Shown piece after piece: positions 1 to 5,821 of a DNA stretch of 9,333 bases. The notes under the pieces were generated by a model. It was given only the letters and a program-made list of their open reading frames with translations, was not told the DNA's origin and ran no database searches. Each line of letters opens with the position of its first letter. Within the stretch, counting starts at the first letter, position 1. The translations under genes were made by a program, and so were the position numbers. Origin of the DNA: an uncultured Mollicutes bacterium (lineage in GTDB: Bacteria; Bacillota_I; Bacilli_A; RFN20; CAG-826); contig URQK01000064.1 of NCBI GenBank assembly GCA_900549975.1, positions 1 to 9,333 of the forward strand, in the 5' to 3' direction.

Positions 1-2
1 CC

Positions 3-47
3 AACCTTAAGATGACCGGTCTTAAGATCGCCATCGTCAACAAGTAA
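3..47 (+). CDS. possible 3' end of an upstream gene (partial)
   Basis: Only frame 3 is open from the window edge to a TAA at 45-47, giving the tail NLKMTGLKIAIVNK. I do not recognise the protein. The stretch is richer in G+C than its surroundings and uses ATC, GTC and AAC codons, unlike the ATT/GTT/AAT-heavy genes downstream; this could mean a highly expressed gene or a non-coding element. In other Firmicutes a penicillin-binding protein gene often precedes rpmG, but nothing in these 14 residues confirms that. The other strand is also briefly open here, so the call is weak. Confidence 0.35.
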   Translation, partial: NLKMTGLKIAIVNK

Positions 48-142
48 AAAATAAAATTTATATAAAAACGATAAAAAAATAATCTCTATGGTAGTTTTTA
101 GCAATGCTAAGAAAAATAAATAGATATTATTAAAAAAAATTA

Positions 143-171
143 TGGCATTACCAATTCTTTTGTGTTAGAAT
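143..171 (+). promoter_or_regulatory. candidate sigma-A promoter of rpmG
   Basis: An extended -10 element (TGT-TAGAAT, 163-171) sits 28 bases before the rpmG start, with a poor -35 match (TGGCAT, 143-148) at 17-bp spacing. Predicted transcription would start near 178, giving a leader of about 22 bases that just contains the ribosome site. The AT-rich background makes chance -10 matches common, but the TGn extension and position support it. Confidence 0.5.
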
Positions 172-199
172 AATTTCGCGTAAGTTGGAGGTGTCACTC

Positions 200-349
200 A
201 TGAGAGATAACATTATCTATCGTTGTACAGAATGTCAAAACGAAAATTATATTGGAACTAAGAATAAACGTAATCATCCTGATCGTATGGAAATTAAGAA
301 ATTCTGTCCAAAATGTAACAAAATGACAGTACATAAGGAAAAGAAATAA
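200..349 (+). CDS. rpmG: 50S ribosomal protein L33, zinc-ribbon type
   Basis: This 49-residue protein is the large-subunit protein L33, which sits near the ribosomal E site. It is too short for many ORF callers. The sequence begins MRDNIIYRCTEC and carries two CxxC pairs (C9/C12 and C36/C39) that form the zinc ribbon of the 'C+' L33 type, followed by a basic tail (HKEKK). The length is typical for the family. The start is set by a strong GGAGGTG ribosome site at 187-193, six bases before the ATG. Its TAA stop lies inside the 5' arm of the downstream terminator hairpin. Bacilli often carry a second, cysteine-free L33 induced in zinc starvation; whether this genome does cannot be seen here. Confidence 0.96.
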   Translation: MRDNIIYRCTECQNENYIGTKNKRNHPDRMEIKKFCPKCNKMTVHKEKK

Positions 350-377
350 GGCTTAGGCTTTATTTTTTTTATTTTTT
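344..377 (+). terminator. rho-independent terminator (or attenuator) after rpmG
   Basis: A 9-bp stem (AAATAAGGC, 344-352, with GCTTTATTT, 357-365, including one G-U pair) closes a TTAG loop. It is followed by a T-rich tract up to 377. The hairpin overlaps the rpmG stop codon, and the U-tract ends exactly at the next gene's ATG at 378. The stem is AT-rich and so only moderately stable, which would permit read-through into the downstream genes. Confidence 0.75.
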
Positions 378-1010
378 ATGAAAGTAACAACATTAACATA
401 TAAAGATGAATTTATCGCTAACACTCACATTGTTTATTTAACTGATAGAGATGTGATTGCTTTTGACTGCGGTCAATCTTCAAAAACATTTGTTAATTAT
501 ATTTCTAGTCATAATTTAAATTTAAAAGCAATATTTTTAACCCATGGTCATCTTGATCATATTCGTGGACTTGATTTTATTGATGAGTCAATTCCTGTTT
601 ATATTGCACTAGATGATTTAGAACTATTAGATGATCCATATAAAAATTGTTCTAGTGAATTTGAAGATAAAGTTATTATTAAGCGAAAAGTATTTACTTT
701 GAGTGATGAAGAAATAGTTACTATTGATGGAATTGATATTCAAATATTTTTTACGCCATTCCATACTTTAGGTTCATCAGTTTATTTAGTAAATAAAGAA
801 TTATTAATTACTGGTGATACATTATTTAAAAGTGTCATTGGAAGATGTGATTTACCAACTTCTAAAGCTCGTTTAGTAGATTCATCTTTAAAACGTATTA
901 TTGAAATATATCATCAATATGGTGACATGCCTGTTTATCCAGGACATGGTGATAATACGACACTGGCTCGCGAAGTTGAAAAAAATTTCTATTTAAGGAA
1001 TATAAGATAA
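378..1010 (+). CDS. metallo-beta-lactamase-fold hydrolase (glyoxalase II-like)
   Basis: A 210-residue cytoplasmic protein of the glyoxalase II-like MBL group, similar in plan to Bacillus YqgX and E. coli YcbL. The signature HxHxDH is at residues 56-61 (HGHLDH). The other metal ligands are visible as H129 (in TPFHTLGSS, where relatives have TPGHTPGS), D147 (in ITGDTLF) and H190 (in YPGHG). With H56, H58, D60 and H61 this is a complete two-metal site, so an active hydrolase is expected; the substrate is unknown and thioesters such as S-lactoyl conjugates are only a family-based guess. The length is normal for the family. Oddly, the ATG has no Shine-Dalgarno sequence: the preceding 15 bases are the terminator U-tract. 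The ATG is nevertheless the family-typical start. It leads a tight cluster with the membrane protein and efp. Confidence 0.9.
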   Translation: MKVTTLTYKDEFIANTHIVYLTDRDVIAFDCGQSSKTFVNYISSHNLNLKAIFLTHGHLDHIRGLDFIDESIPVYIALDDLELLDDPYKNCSSEFEDKVIIKRKVFTLSDEEIVTIDGIDIQIFFTPFHTLGSSVYLVNKELLITGDTLFKSVIGRCDLPTSKARLVDSSLKRIIEIYHQYGDMPVYPGHGDNTTLAREVEKNFYLRNIR

Positions 1011-1030
1011 ATTTTACCCAAAAATAAATA

Positions 1031-1036
1031 AGGTGA
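1031..1036 (+). promoter_or_regulatory. ribosome binding site deciding the start of the membrane protein
   Basis: AGGTGA, extending to AGGTGAT at 1031-1037, matches the 16S 3' end. It overlaps the in-frame GTG at 1033 and ATG at 1036, so neither can be the start it serves. The ATG at 1042, five bases beyond, is the supported start. Confidence 0.75.
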
Positions 1037-1041
1037 TGCTT

Positions 1042-1482
1042 ATGAGTTTTAAAGAAAACTTAATTTTAAGTTTGTATTTAGTCATAGTAAGTCTAATCTT
1101 ATTTGAACTATCTTATTTTTTAAATTTTACAATTTTTTCTCCCTTAATGCTAATTAATAAATATGTAACTAAATCTATTTGGCTTTGTTTATTAATAGAA
1201 GTAGCAACATTCTATTTGTTCTATTTAATTTATAATCAAATCACTAGCTATAATTTTATGGTGTTTAACCACATTTATAAATATATAGTTTTTGGTATTA
1301 TTGACTATTTTTTAATAAATGGTTTGTTCCGATTAGTGGGCATTTTAAACGATTATAAGTACTTTACCACGCAATTATGCCTTTTTAGCGGATTAATTAT
1401 TATAAAATGTGTGAATTTATATTCCATATTTTATTCAAATTTGATAAAATATCAAAGAAATACAAAGAAGGAGATGTTTTAA
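1042..1482 (+). CDS. uncharacterised four-helix membrane protein
   Basis: I do not recognise this 146-residue protein. It is strongly hydrophobic, with four likely membrane helices at about residues 6-27, 46-66, 80-101 and 109-131, separated by short polar loops rich in Tyr, Asn and Lys, and a basic C-terminal tail (KYQRNTKKEMF). The length and even number of helices suggest both ends are on the cytoplasmic side. No catalytic motif is evident. It starts 31 bases after the hydrolase gene and stops one base before the efp start; the efp ribosome site lies within its last codons, so the two are probably translationally coupled. In many Firmicutes a proline-specific aminopeptidase gene sits at this place upstream of efp. 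The real start is the ATG at 1042, because the earlier in-frame GTG and ATG overlap the ribosome site. Confidence 0.75.
   Translation: MSFKENLILSLYLVIVSLILFELSYFLNFTIFSPLMLINKYVTKSIWLCLLIEVATFYLFYLIYNQITSYNFMVFNHIYKYIVFGIIDYFLINGLFRLVGILNDYKYFTTQLCLFSGLIIIKCVNLYSIFYSNLIKYQRNTKKEMF
1422..1450 (+). promoter_or_regulatory. possible internal promoter for efp
   Basis: Within the 3' end of the membrane-protein gene there is an extended -10 (TGA-TAAAAT, 1442-1450) with a weak TTCCAT at 1422-1427, spaced 17 bp. It would give a leader of about 27 bases before efp. The -35 is poor and the region very AT-rich, so this is tentative. Confidence 0.3.
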
Positions 1483-1483
1483 T

Positions 1484-2047
1484 ATGATTAATATCACAGA
1501 ATTAAGACCAGGTAATGCATTTGAATATGAAGGTAATATTTATTCATGTATTGATATTGCTTTAAACAAAACTGCAATGGCAAAAATGAAAGTAAAAGTT
1601 AAATCTAAGAATTTACGTACAGGTGCTGTACTAGAACTTTCATTCATCGGTGGAGATAAAGTAGAAGTTATCCACTTAGATAAGAAAAAAATGCTTTACT
1701 TATATGATACAGGTGATGCATTAGTCTTCATGGATCAAAACACTTATGATCAAATTGAAATTTCTAAAGATCGTATGAAATGGGAATCTAATTTCTTAAA
1801 AGGAAATGAAGAAGTTCAAGTAGTATTCTATGGCGATGAAATTATGGGTATTTCTTTACCTACAACTGTAGCGTTAACTGTTACTGAATGTGAACCTGCA
1901 GTCCGTGGTGATACTGTTAACAAAGCTATGAAAGAAGCTGTAACTGAAACAGGATATAAAGTCCGTGTTCCATTATTTATTTCTGAAGGCGAAGTAGTAT
2001 TAGTTCGTACTGATAACGGCGAATATGATGGCCGTCAACAAAAATAA
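1484..2047 (+). CDS. efp: elongation factor P with a non-canonical loop
   Basis: EF-P (187 residues) binds between the ribosomal P and E sites and relieves stalling at polyproline stretches. The three-domain layout is complete: an N-terminal KOW-like domain (about 1-64, with NLRTGA at 43-48), a first OB domain (about 66-127, with YLYDTGD and VFMD), and a C-terminal OB domain (about 130-187, with ETGYKVRVPLFI). The length matches the family. In B. subtilis the domain I loop tip reads KPGKG, with the modified lysine at 32; here the aligned loop is KTAMAKMK and position 32 is Met. Lys29 and Lys34 flank it. The start is supported by GAAGGAG at 1467-1473, ten bases upstream. It is the last gene before a strong terminator. 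Confidence 0.95.
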   Translation: MINITELRPGNAFEYEGNIYSCIDIALNKTAMAKMKVKVKSKNLRTGAVLELSFIGGDKVEVIHLDKKKMLYLYDTGDALVFMDQNTYDQIEISKDRMKWESNFLKGNEEVQVVFYGDEIMGISLPTTVALTVTECEPAVRGDTVNKAMKEAVTETGYKVRVPLFISEGEVVLVRTDNGEYDGRQQK

Positions 2048-2070
2048 TTTATCTTAAATTATTAAATTTT

Positions 2071-2097
2071 GCACTTTCTTAACGAAGGTGCTTTTTT
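2071..2097 (+). terminator. rho-independent terminator after efp
   Basis: An 8-bp stem (GCACTTTC, 2071-2078, with GAAGGTGC, 2084-2091, one G-U pair) closes a TTAAC loop and is followed by six Ts. It lies 23 bases after the efp stop and separates efp from spoIIIAH. Confidence 0.88.
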
Positions 2098-2175
2098 ATT
2101 ACAAATTTCTACATTTTAAATATTCATAATATTATTGTTCTTTTTTATATTTTGCTTGCGTAAAATCTAATGAAT

Positions 2176-2181
2176 GGGAGG
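2176..2181 (+). promoter_or_regulatory. ribosome binding site deciding the spoIIIAH start
   Basis: GGGAGG at 2176-2181 overlaps the in-frame ATG at 2174, ruling that out as the start this site serves. The ATG at 2189 follows at 7-base spacing and gives the family-typical N-terminus MKKR plus a membrane helix. Confidence 0.8.
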
Positions 2182-2188
2182 AAATGTT

Positions 2189-2674
2189 ATGAAAAAACGT
2201 GTTGTTACATTTTTATCATTATTTTCTTTAGCAATGGTTTTATCAGTTTATTATGTCATGTTACCAACAGGAGTGAAAAGTCCCACTAAAACAGATCCGG
2301 TGAATAACATCATAGAAAACGCTGATGATCCATATATTGAAGGAATTATTTTAGAGCGTACTTCGGGTTTAAAAGAAGAACTGCAAGTCCAATTAGATAT
2401 CATGGAAAGTTCGGATTATAGCGCTACTGAAAAACTTGATGCTGCTTCACGCATTGAAGAAATCGAATACATCATTGATTTAGAAAATGAAATGCGTACT
2501 TCAATTAAAGAACTAGGCTTTCCTTCAGCCTATGTTGAATGGAAAATAAGTGATGTAGATGTTTTAGCAGTTAGTGAAACTAAATCAAAAAAAGATGCTT
2601 TAAAGATTATTGAATGCATTGATACTTTCTTTGATGATAGTGATTTTCATCAAGTAAATGTGTATTTTCGTTAG
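2189..2674 (+). CDS. spoIIIAH: stage III sporulation protein AH (SpoIIIAH)
   Basis: SpoIIIAH is a mother-cell membrane protein. Its extracellular domain pairs with forespore SpoIIQ across the intermembrane space to build the SpoIIIA-SpoIIQ 'feeding tube' needed for late forespore gene expression. The 161-residue product has a short basic N-terminus, one membrane helix (about 5-24) containing LSVYYVM, which closely matches the B. subtilis LSVYYIM, then a linker, a charged helical region (about 50-106) and a C-terminal alpha/beta ring-building domain of the YscJ/FliF type (about 107-161, with WKISDVDVLAVS and SKKDALKIIE). It is shorter than the roughly 218-residue B. subtilis protein, mainly in the linker. 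It stands alone: spoIIIAA-AG are not next to it, although efp is immediately upstream as in Bacillus. No clear sigma-E promoter was found. No terminator separates it from yneF. Confidence 0.85.
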   Translation: MKKRVVTFLSLFSLAMVLSVYYVMLPTGVKSPTKTDPVNNIIENADDPYIEGIILERTSGLKEELQVQLDIMESSDYSATEKLDAASRIEEIEYIIDLENEMRTSIKELGFPSAYVEWKISDVDVLAVSETKSKKDALKIIECIDTFFDDSDFHQVNVYFR

Positions 2675-2692
2675 TCTAACTTAACTTTTAAT

Positions 2693-2701
2693 TGCTATAA
2701 T
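2693..2701 (+). promoter_or_regulatory. extended -10 promoter of yneF
   Basis: TGC-TATAAT is a consensus extended -10 element, 19 bases after the spoIIIAH stop and 37 before the yneF start. No good -35 is visible at 16-18 bp, which is tolerable for extended -10 promoters. It would let yneF be expressed in vegetative cells independently of spoIIIAH. Confidence 0.65.
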
Positions 2702-2726
2702 GCGCCTATTAATGTAAAATACATTT

Positions 2727-2734
2727 GAGGTGAT
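2727..2734 (+). promoter_or_regulatory. ribosome binding site deciding the yneF start
   Basis: GAGGTGAT at 2727-2734 overlaps the in-frame GTG at 2730, so the ATG at 2739 is the supported start. Confidence 0.75.
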
Positions 2735-2738
2735 AATT

Positions 2739-2984
2739 ATGACATTGCTAGTAATATTAGCTGGTGGTACAGCATGGTGGTTAACACTTATCTACGTTAT
2801 TGTTGGATTTATAGCAGGAGGAATAGTCGGATTCCTTGTTGCTCGTAACCTTATCAAAAAAGAAATCGAGAAAAACCCTCCAATTAATGAGAACATGATT
2901 CGCGCTATGTTCATGCAAATGGGTAGAAAACCATCAGAAGCGCAAATTCGTGCTGTAATGAATTCTATGAACAAAAATCGATAA
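2739..2984 (+). CDS. yneF: UPF0154 small membrane protein YneF
   Basis: An 81-residue protein of the UPF0154/YneF family, of unknown function and widespread in Bacilli. The N-terminal third is hydrophobic (about residues 3-37, one long or two short membrane passes, ending GFLVARNLIKKE). The rest is a cytoplasmic segment with the family signature KNPPIN (45-50), followed by MIRAMFMQMGRKPSEAQI, closely parallel to the B. subtilis KNPPINEQMLRMMMMQMGMKPS. The N-terminus is about nine residues longer than the 72-residue Bacillus protein. In B. subtilis, yneF lies in the same general neighbourhood as yneS (plsY), parE and parC, so its place here fits inherited gene order. It has its own extended -10 promoter and ends in a bidirectional terminator. 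Confidence 0.92.
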   Translation: MTLLVILAGGTAWWLTLIYVIVGFIAGGIVGFLVARNLIKKEIEKNPPINENMIRAMFMQMGRKPSEAQIRAVMNSMNKNR

Positions 2985-2988
2985 AATG

Positions 2989-3018
2989 AAAATCCTGACG
3001 TCAAACATCAGGATTTTT
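2989..3018. terminator. bidirectional terminator between yneF and plsY
   Basis: A perfect 10-bp stem (AAAATCCTGA, 2989-2998, with TCAGGATTTT, 3008-3017) closes a 9-base loop. T-rich sequence follows on the + strand, and A-rich sequence precedes it, so it can serve both convergent genes. On the yneF side it starts four bases after the stop. Confidence 0.88.
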
Positions 3019-3044
3019 ATTTTATCTCTCTAAAACTATATATT

Positions 3045-3077
3045 TACTAATAAAATACTAATTATCTACTAATAAAT
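3045..3077. repeat. three tandem 11-bp units beginning TACTAAT
   Basis: TACTAATAAAA (3045-3055), TACTAATTATC (3056-3066) and TACTAATAAAT (3067-3077) are three consecutive 11-bp units sharing TACTAAT. They lie between the bidirectional terminator and the plsY stop codon. The sequence is low-complexity and may be a simple slippage product. Confidence 0.7.
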
Positions 3078-3763
3078 TACTTTTTGCTTTTTAGCCATTT
3101 AATTTGTGATTCTTGGCCTAAAAGGATACGATCAATATTTGGACTATGGCGGTTAATAAGAATAAGCGTATTAATCATAATTACAACTGTATAAAGAATT
3201 TCATAATTTAACATTGGCCACATACCAACCCAGCCAACATTAAAGCCTAACATTAATATTGCTACAATGCTTACAACGATACTTCCAAGTATTGAAGCGA
3301 GTGATACCATACGTTTAGCAATTAGAGTAATGGCAAACACACCAACGAAAACAAGAAGAAGTACGTAATTAGTGGCGATTAAACAACCAAAGAAAGTTGC
3401 CACAGCCTTTCCTCCTTTGAAATGACAATAAACAGGATAACAATGTCCGACACAAGCCATTAATAAAGCAATATAGCATATTGTCATAACATGAATATTA
3501 GAATCAATAAAAACTGGTAGTAATAATCTTAATATCCAAAATGGAATAATAATTTTAAAAGCATCCATGGCAATTGTTAATGCCCCTAATTTTTTTCCTA
3601 AAACACGTCCTACATTTGTCCCACCGGTGTTATGTGAACCAAATTCACGAACATCGGTTTTTTTAAATATTTTTCCAATTATTAGTCCATTTGGAATTGC
3701 TCCAATTAAATAACAAAGTATGATACAAAAGATAGTAATTAATACTTTTATGCACATATCCAT
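3077..3763 (-). CDS. plsY: acyl-phosphate:glycerol-3-phosphate acyltransferase PlsY
   Basis: PlsY transfers an acyl group from acyl-phosphate (made by PlsX) to glycerol-3-phosphate, the first acylation of phospholipid synthesis in the inner membrane. The 228-residue protein has the multi-pass profile of the family and all three motifs. Motif 1 is IPNGLIIGK with GSHNTGGTNVGR (S43, N45, N50, R53), motif 2 is GHCYPVYCHFKGGKAVAT (106-123), and motif 3 is NRHSPNIDRIL (204-214). Relatives usually have GSGNIGATN, so Gly to His in motif 1 is a variation, but the catalytic Ser is kept. Length is slightly above the usual 190-215. The start at 3763 has AGGAGAG seven bases upstream; a second ATG two codons in is less well placed. 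It is divergent from parE, as in Bacillus (yneS-parE). Confidence 0.96.
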   Translation of the reverse strand: MDMCIKVLITIFCIILCYLIGAIPNGLIIGKIFKKTDVREFGSHNTGGTNVGRVLGKKLGALTIAMDAFKIIIPFWILRLLLPVFIDSNIHVMTICYIALLMACVGHCYPVYCHFKGGKAVATFFGCLIATNYVLLLVFVGVFAITLIAKRMVSLASILGSIVVSIVAILMLGFNVGWVGMWPMLNYEILYTVVIMINTLILINRHSPNIDRILLGQESQIKWLKSKK

Positions 3764-3788
3764 AAAGTCACTCTCCTATACTTGTATT

Positions 3789-3817
3789 ATTTTATAAATA
3801 AAATGTTACAAATTCAA
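3789..3817 (-). promoter_or_regulatory. candidate sigma-A promoter of plsY
   Basis: Read on the minus strand, TTGAAT (3817-3812), a 17-bp spacer and TAAAAT (3794-3789) form a fair sigma-A promoter. It leaves a leader of roughly 20 bases to the plsY start. Its elements overlap the presumed -35 zone of the divergent parE promoter. Confidence 0.5.
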
Positions 3818-3835
3818 TAAAAACTTTGCTATAAT
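3806..3835 (+). promoter_or_regulatory. extended -10 promoter of parE-parC
   Basis: TGC-TATAAT (3827-3835) is a consensus extended -10, identical to the element in front of yneF, with a weak TTACAA (3806-3811) 18 bp upstream. Transcription would begin near 3842, about 30 bases before the parE start. Confidence 0.7.
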
Positions 3836-3871
3836 AATTTAGTTAATATTAATTATTAAGGAGTTGATTTT

Positions 3872-5821
3872 ATGCCTGTCAAAAGTAATCACGTATATGA
3901 TGAAAATGACATCGTGTTATTAAAAGGTCTTCAAGGTGTTAGAAAACGTCCTGCTATGTATATTGGTTCCACTAATGCAATGGGTTTACATCACCTAGTT
4001 TGGGAGATTGTTGATAATGCGGTAGATGAAGCATTATCAGGATTTGGTAAGTTTATAACTGTAACTATTCATAAAGATGGTTCATTAAGTGTTCAAGATG
4101 AGGGTCGTGGTATTCCAGTTGGTGTCAATAAAGATACTGGTAAAAGAGCTATTGAATTAGTATTTACTGAATTACATGCTGGTGGTAAGTTCTCTGATAA
4201 AGCTTATACAACAAGTGCTGGTTTACATGGGGTTGGTGCATCTGTCACTAATGCATTGAGTGAATGGCTAGAATGTACAGTATATACAAAAGGTGAACAA
4301 TATTATATAAAATTTGCTAATGGCGGTAAGATTGTTGAACCATTAAAATTAATTGGTCGCACTAATCGTCATGGTACTTTAGTCCGTTTTAAACCTGATG
4401 CCACTATATTTTCGACAGTAGATTTTAAATGGGATACAATATATAACCATTTACAAGAATCAGCATTTTTATTAAAAACTGTTCATTTTATTTTAAAAGA
4501 TGAAAGAACTGGCGAGTCTGTTGAATTCCATTATGAAAATGGTTTACAAGAATATGTTGGAATTTTAAATGCTAATAATACTCCACTATCTCCGGTTATT
4601 GATTTTGAAGATAATACATCACATATCAAAATGGATATTGCTTTTCAATATTGTTCTGGATATTATGATGAAAGAATTTATTCTTATGTCAATAATGTTC
4701 GTACTCGTGATGGAGGTACCCACGAAACTGGTTTTAGAACCGGTATCACTCGTGCCGTAAATGATTATGCCACTAATAACAATTTGCTACGCGGAAAAAT
4801 CAAATTAGAAGGTAGTGATATTCGTGAAGGCATTACTGCGATTATTTCTTTAAAAATTCCTGAAGATCAACTTGAATTCGAAGGGCAAACAAAAGGAAAA
4901 TTAGGTACTCCAGAAGCCTTACAATTAGTTAATAACTTTGTATATTCGCAATTTACTTATTATTTAAGTGAAAACAAAGAATTTGCGGTTAACTTAATTA
5001 AAAAATGCATTGATGCTCAAAATGCTCGTATTGCCTCTCGTAAAGCAAAAGAAGAAGCACGTAACACTAATAAAAAATTAAAAAACGAAGTTATTTTATC
5101 TGGTAAATTAACTCCGCCTCAATCGAAAGATTTTTCTAAAAATGAATTATTTATCGTTGAGGGTGATTCTGCTGGTGGTACGGCTAAATCTGGTCGTGAC
5201 CGTATGCATCAAGGTGTTTTACCTCTTAGAGGTAAACCATTAAATACGGATACAGTTGCGATGGATAAAATGCTTAAAAATGAAGAATTTGCAACTTTAA
5301 TTAACACTATTGGTGCTGGATATGGTCAAGGGTTTGATATTAGTGATATTCATTATAATAAAATCATTATCATGACCGATGCTGATACCGATGGTGCGCA
5401 TATTCAAACCTTATTATTAACTTTCTTTTATCATTATATGCGCCCTTTAATTACTACAGGACATGTTTATATTGCTGTTCCACCTCTTTATGGTGTTTCT
5501 AAAGAAACAAAAGATAAACAAAAAGTTATGGAATATGCTTGGGATGATGAATCTTTAGATAAAGCTAAACAAAAAGTTGGCGCTGGATATAAAATTCAAC
5601 GTTATAAAGGTCTTGGTGAAATGTCAGCAGAGCAACTTTGGGACACCACTATGAATCCAAAAACCCGTACTTTAATTCGTGTAAATATTGAAGATCCATT
5701 ACTAGTGGAATATCGTGTTGGTGTCTTAATGGGCAAAGATACCGATGTCCGCAAAAAATGGGTTGAAGAAAATGTTGACTTTAATGTTGATGATGAATTT
5801 ATGAAGGAGGTTAGACGTTAA
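3872..5821 (+). CDS. parE: DNA topoisomerase IV subunit B (ParE)
   Basis: ParE is the ATPase subunit of topoisomerase IV, which decatenates daughter chromosomes together with ParC. The 649-residue protein has an N-terminal GHKL ATPase domain (about 1-220) with E45 and N49 in EIVDNAVDE, DEGRGIP (76-82) and the ATP-lid SAGLHGVG (115-122). A transducer domain follows (about 225-395). The TOPRIM domain has E430 in VEGDSAGG and D503/D505/D507 in TDADTDG, which bind catalytic magnesium. The C-terminal tail has YKGLGEMSAEQLW. PLRGKPLN after the TOPRIM Glu and the adjoining parC favour ParE over GyrB. The length fits Gram-positive ParE. AAGGAG (3858-3863), eight bases upstream, supports the start. 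Its stop overlaps the parC start by one base (TAATG), so the subunits are translationally coupled. Confidence 0.97.
   Translation: MPVKSNHVYDENDIVLLKGLQGVRKRPAMYIGSTNAMGLHHLVWEIVDNAVDEALSGFGKFITVTIHKDGSLSVQDEGRGIPVGVNKDTGKRAIELVFTELHAGGKFSDKAYTTSAGLHGVGASVTNALSEWLECTVYTKGEQYYIKFANGGKIVEPLKLIGRTNRHGTLVRFKPDATIFSTVDFKWDTIYNHLQESAFLLKTVHFILKDERTGESVEFHYENGLQEYVGILNANNTPLSPVIDFEDNTSHIKMDIAFQYCSGYYDERIYSYVNNVRTRDGGTHETGFRTGITRAVNDYATNNNLLRGKIKLEGSDIREGITAIISLKIPEDQLEFEGQTKGKLGTPEALQLVNNFVYSQFTYYLSENKEFAVNLIKKCIDAQNARIASRKAKEEARNTNKKLKNEVILSGKLTPPQSKDFSKNELFIVEGDSAGGTAKSGRDRMHQGVLPLRGKPLNTDTVAMDKMLKNEEFATLINTIGAGYGQGFDISDIHYNKIIIMTDADTDGAHIQTLLLTFFYHYMRPLITTGHVYIAVPPLYGVSKETKDKQKVMEYAWDDESLDKAKQKVGAGYKIQRYKGLGEMSAEQLWDTTMNPKTRTLIRVNIEDPLLVEYRVGVLMGKDTDVRKKWVEENVDFNVDDEFMKEVRR

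Noticed and set aside
9..29. Direct and inverted repeat of CTTAAGAT around GACCGGT at the left edge.
   Set aside because: It lies in the putative coding tail and is truncated by the window edge; no T-tract or repeat partner elsewhere supports a functional element.
95..116. Small hairpin TTTTTAGC-AAT-GCTAAGAAAAA upstream of rpmG.
   Set aside because: No T-tract follows on either strand, so it is not a terminator, and it does not resemble a known riboswitch or T-box; likely an AT-rich chance pairing.
2127..2156. Possible sigma-E promoter for spoIIIAH: TAATATT at 2127-2133 matches the sigma-E -35 consensus.
   Set aside because: No CATACAnT-like -10 occurs at 14-16 bp spacing; the nearest candidate, TATATTTT, is too close and a poor match. 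A -35 hexamer alone is uninformative in such AT-rich DNA.
2670..2685. GTTAG-T-CTAAC inverted repeat at the spoIIIAH stop as a terminator.
   Set aside because: A one-base centre cannot form a hairpin loop and the alternative pairing is only four A/T-rich pairs, so no terminator is called there.
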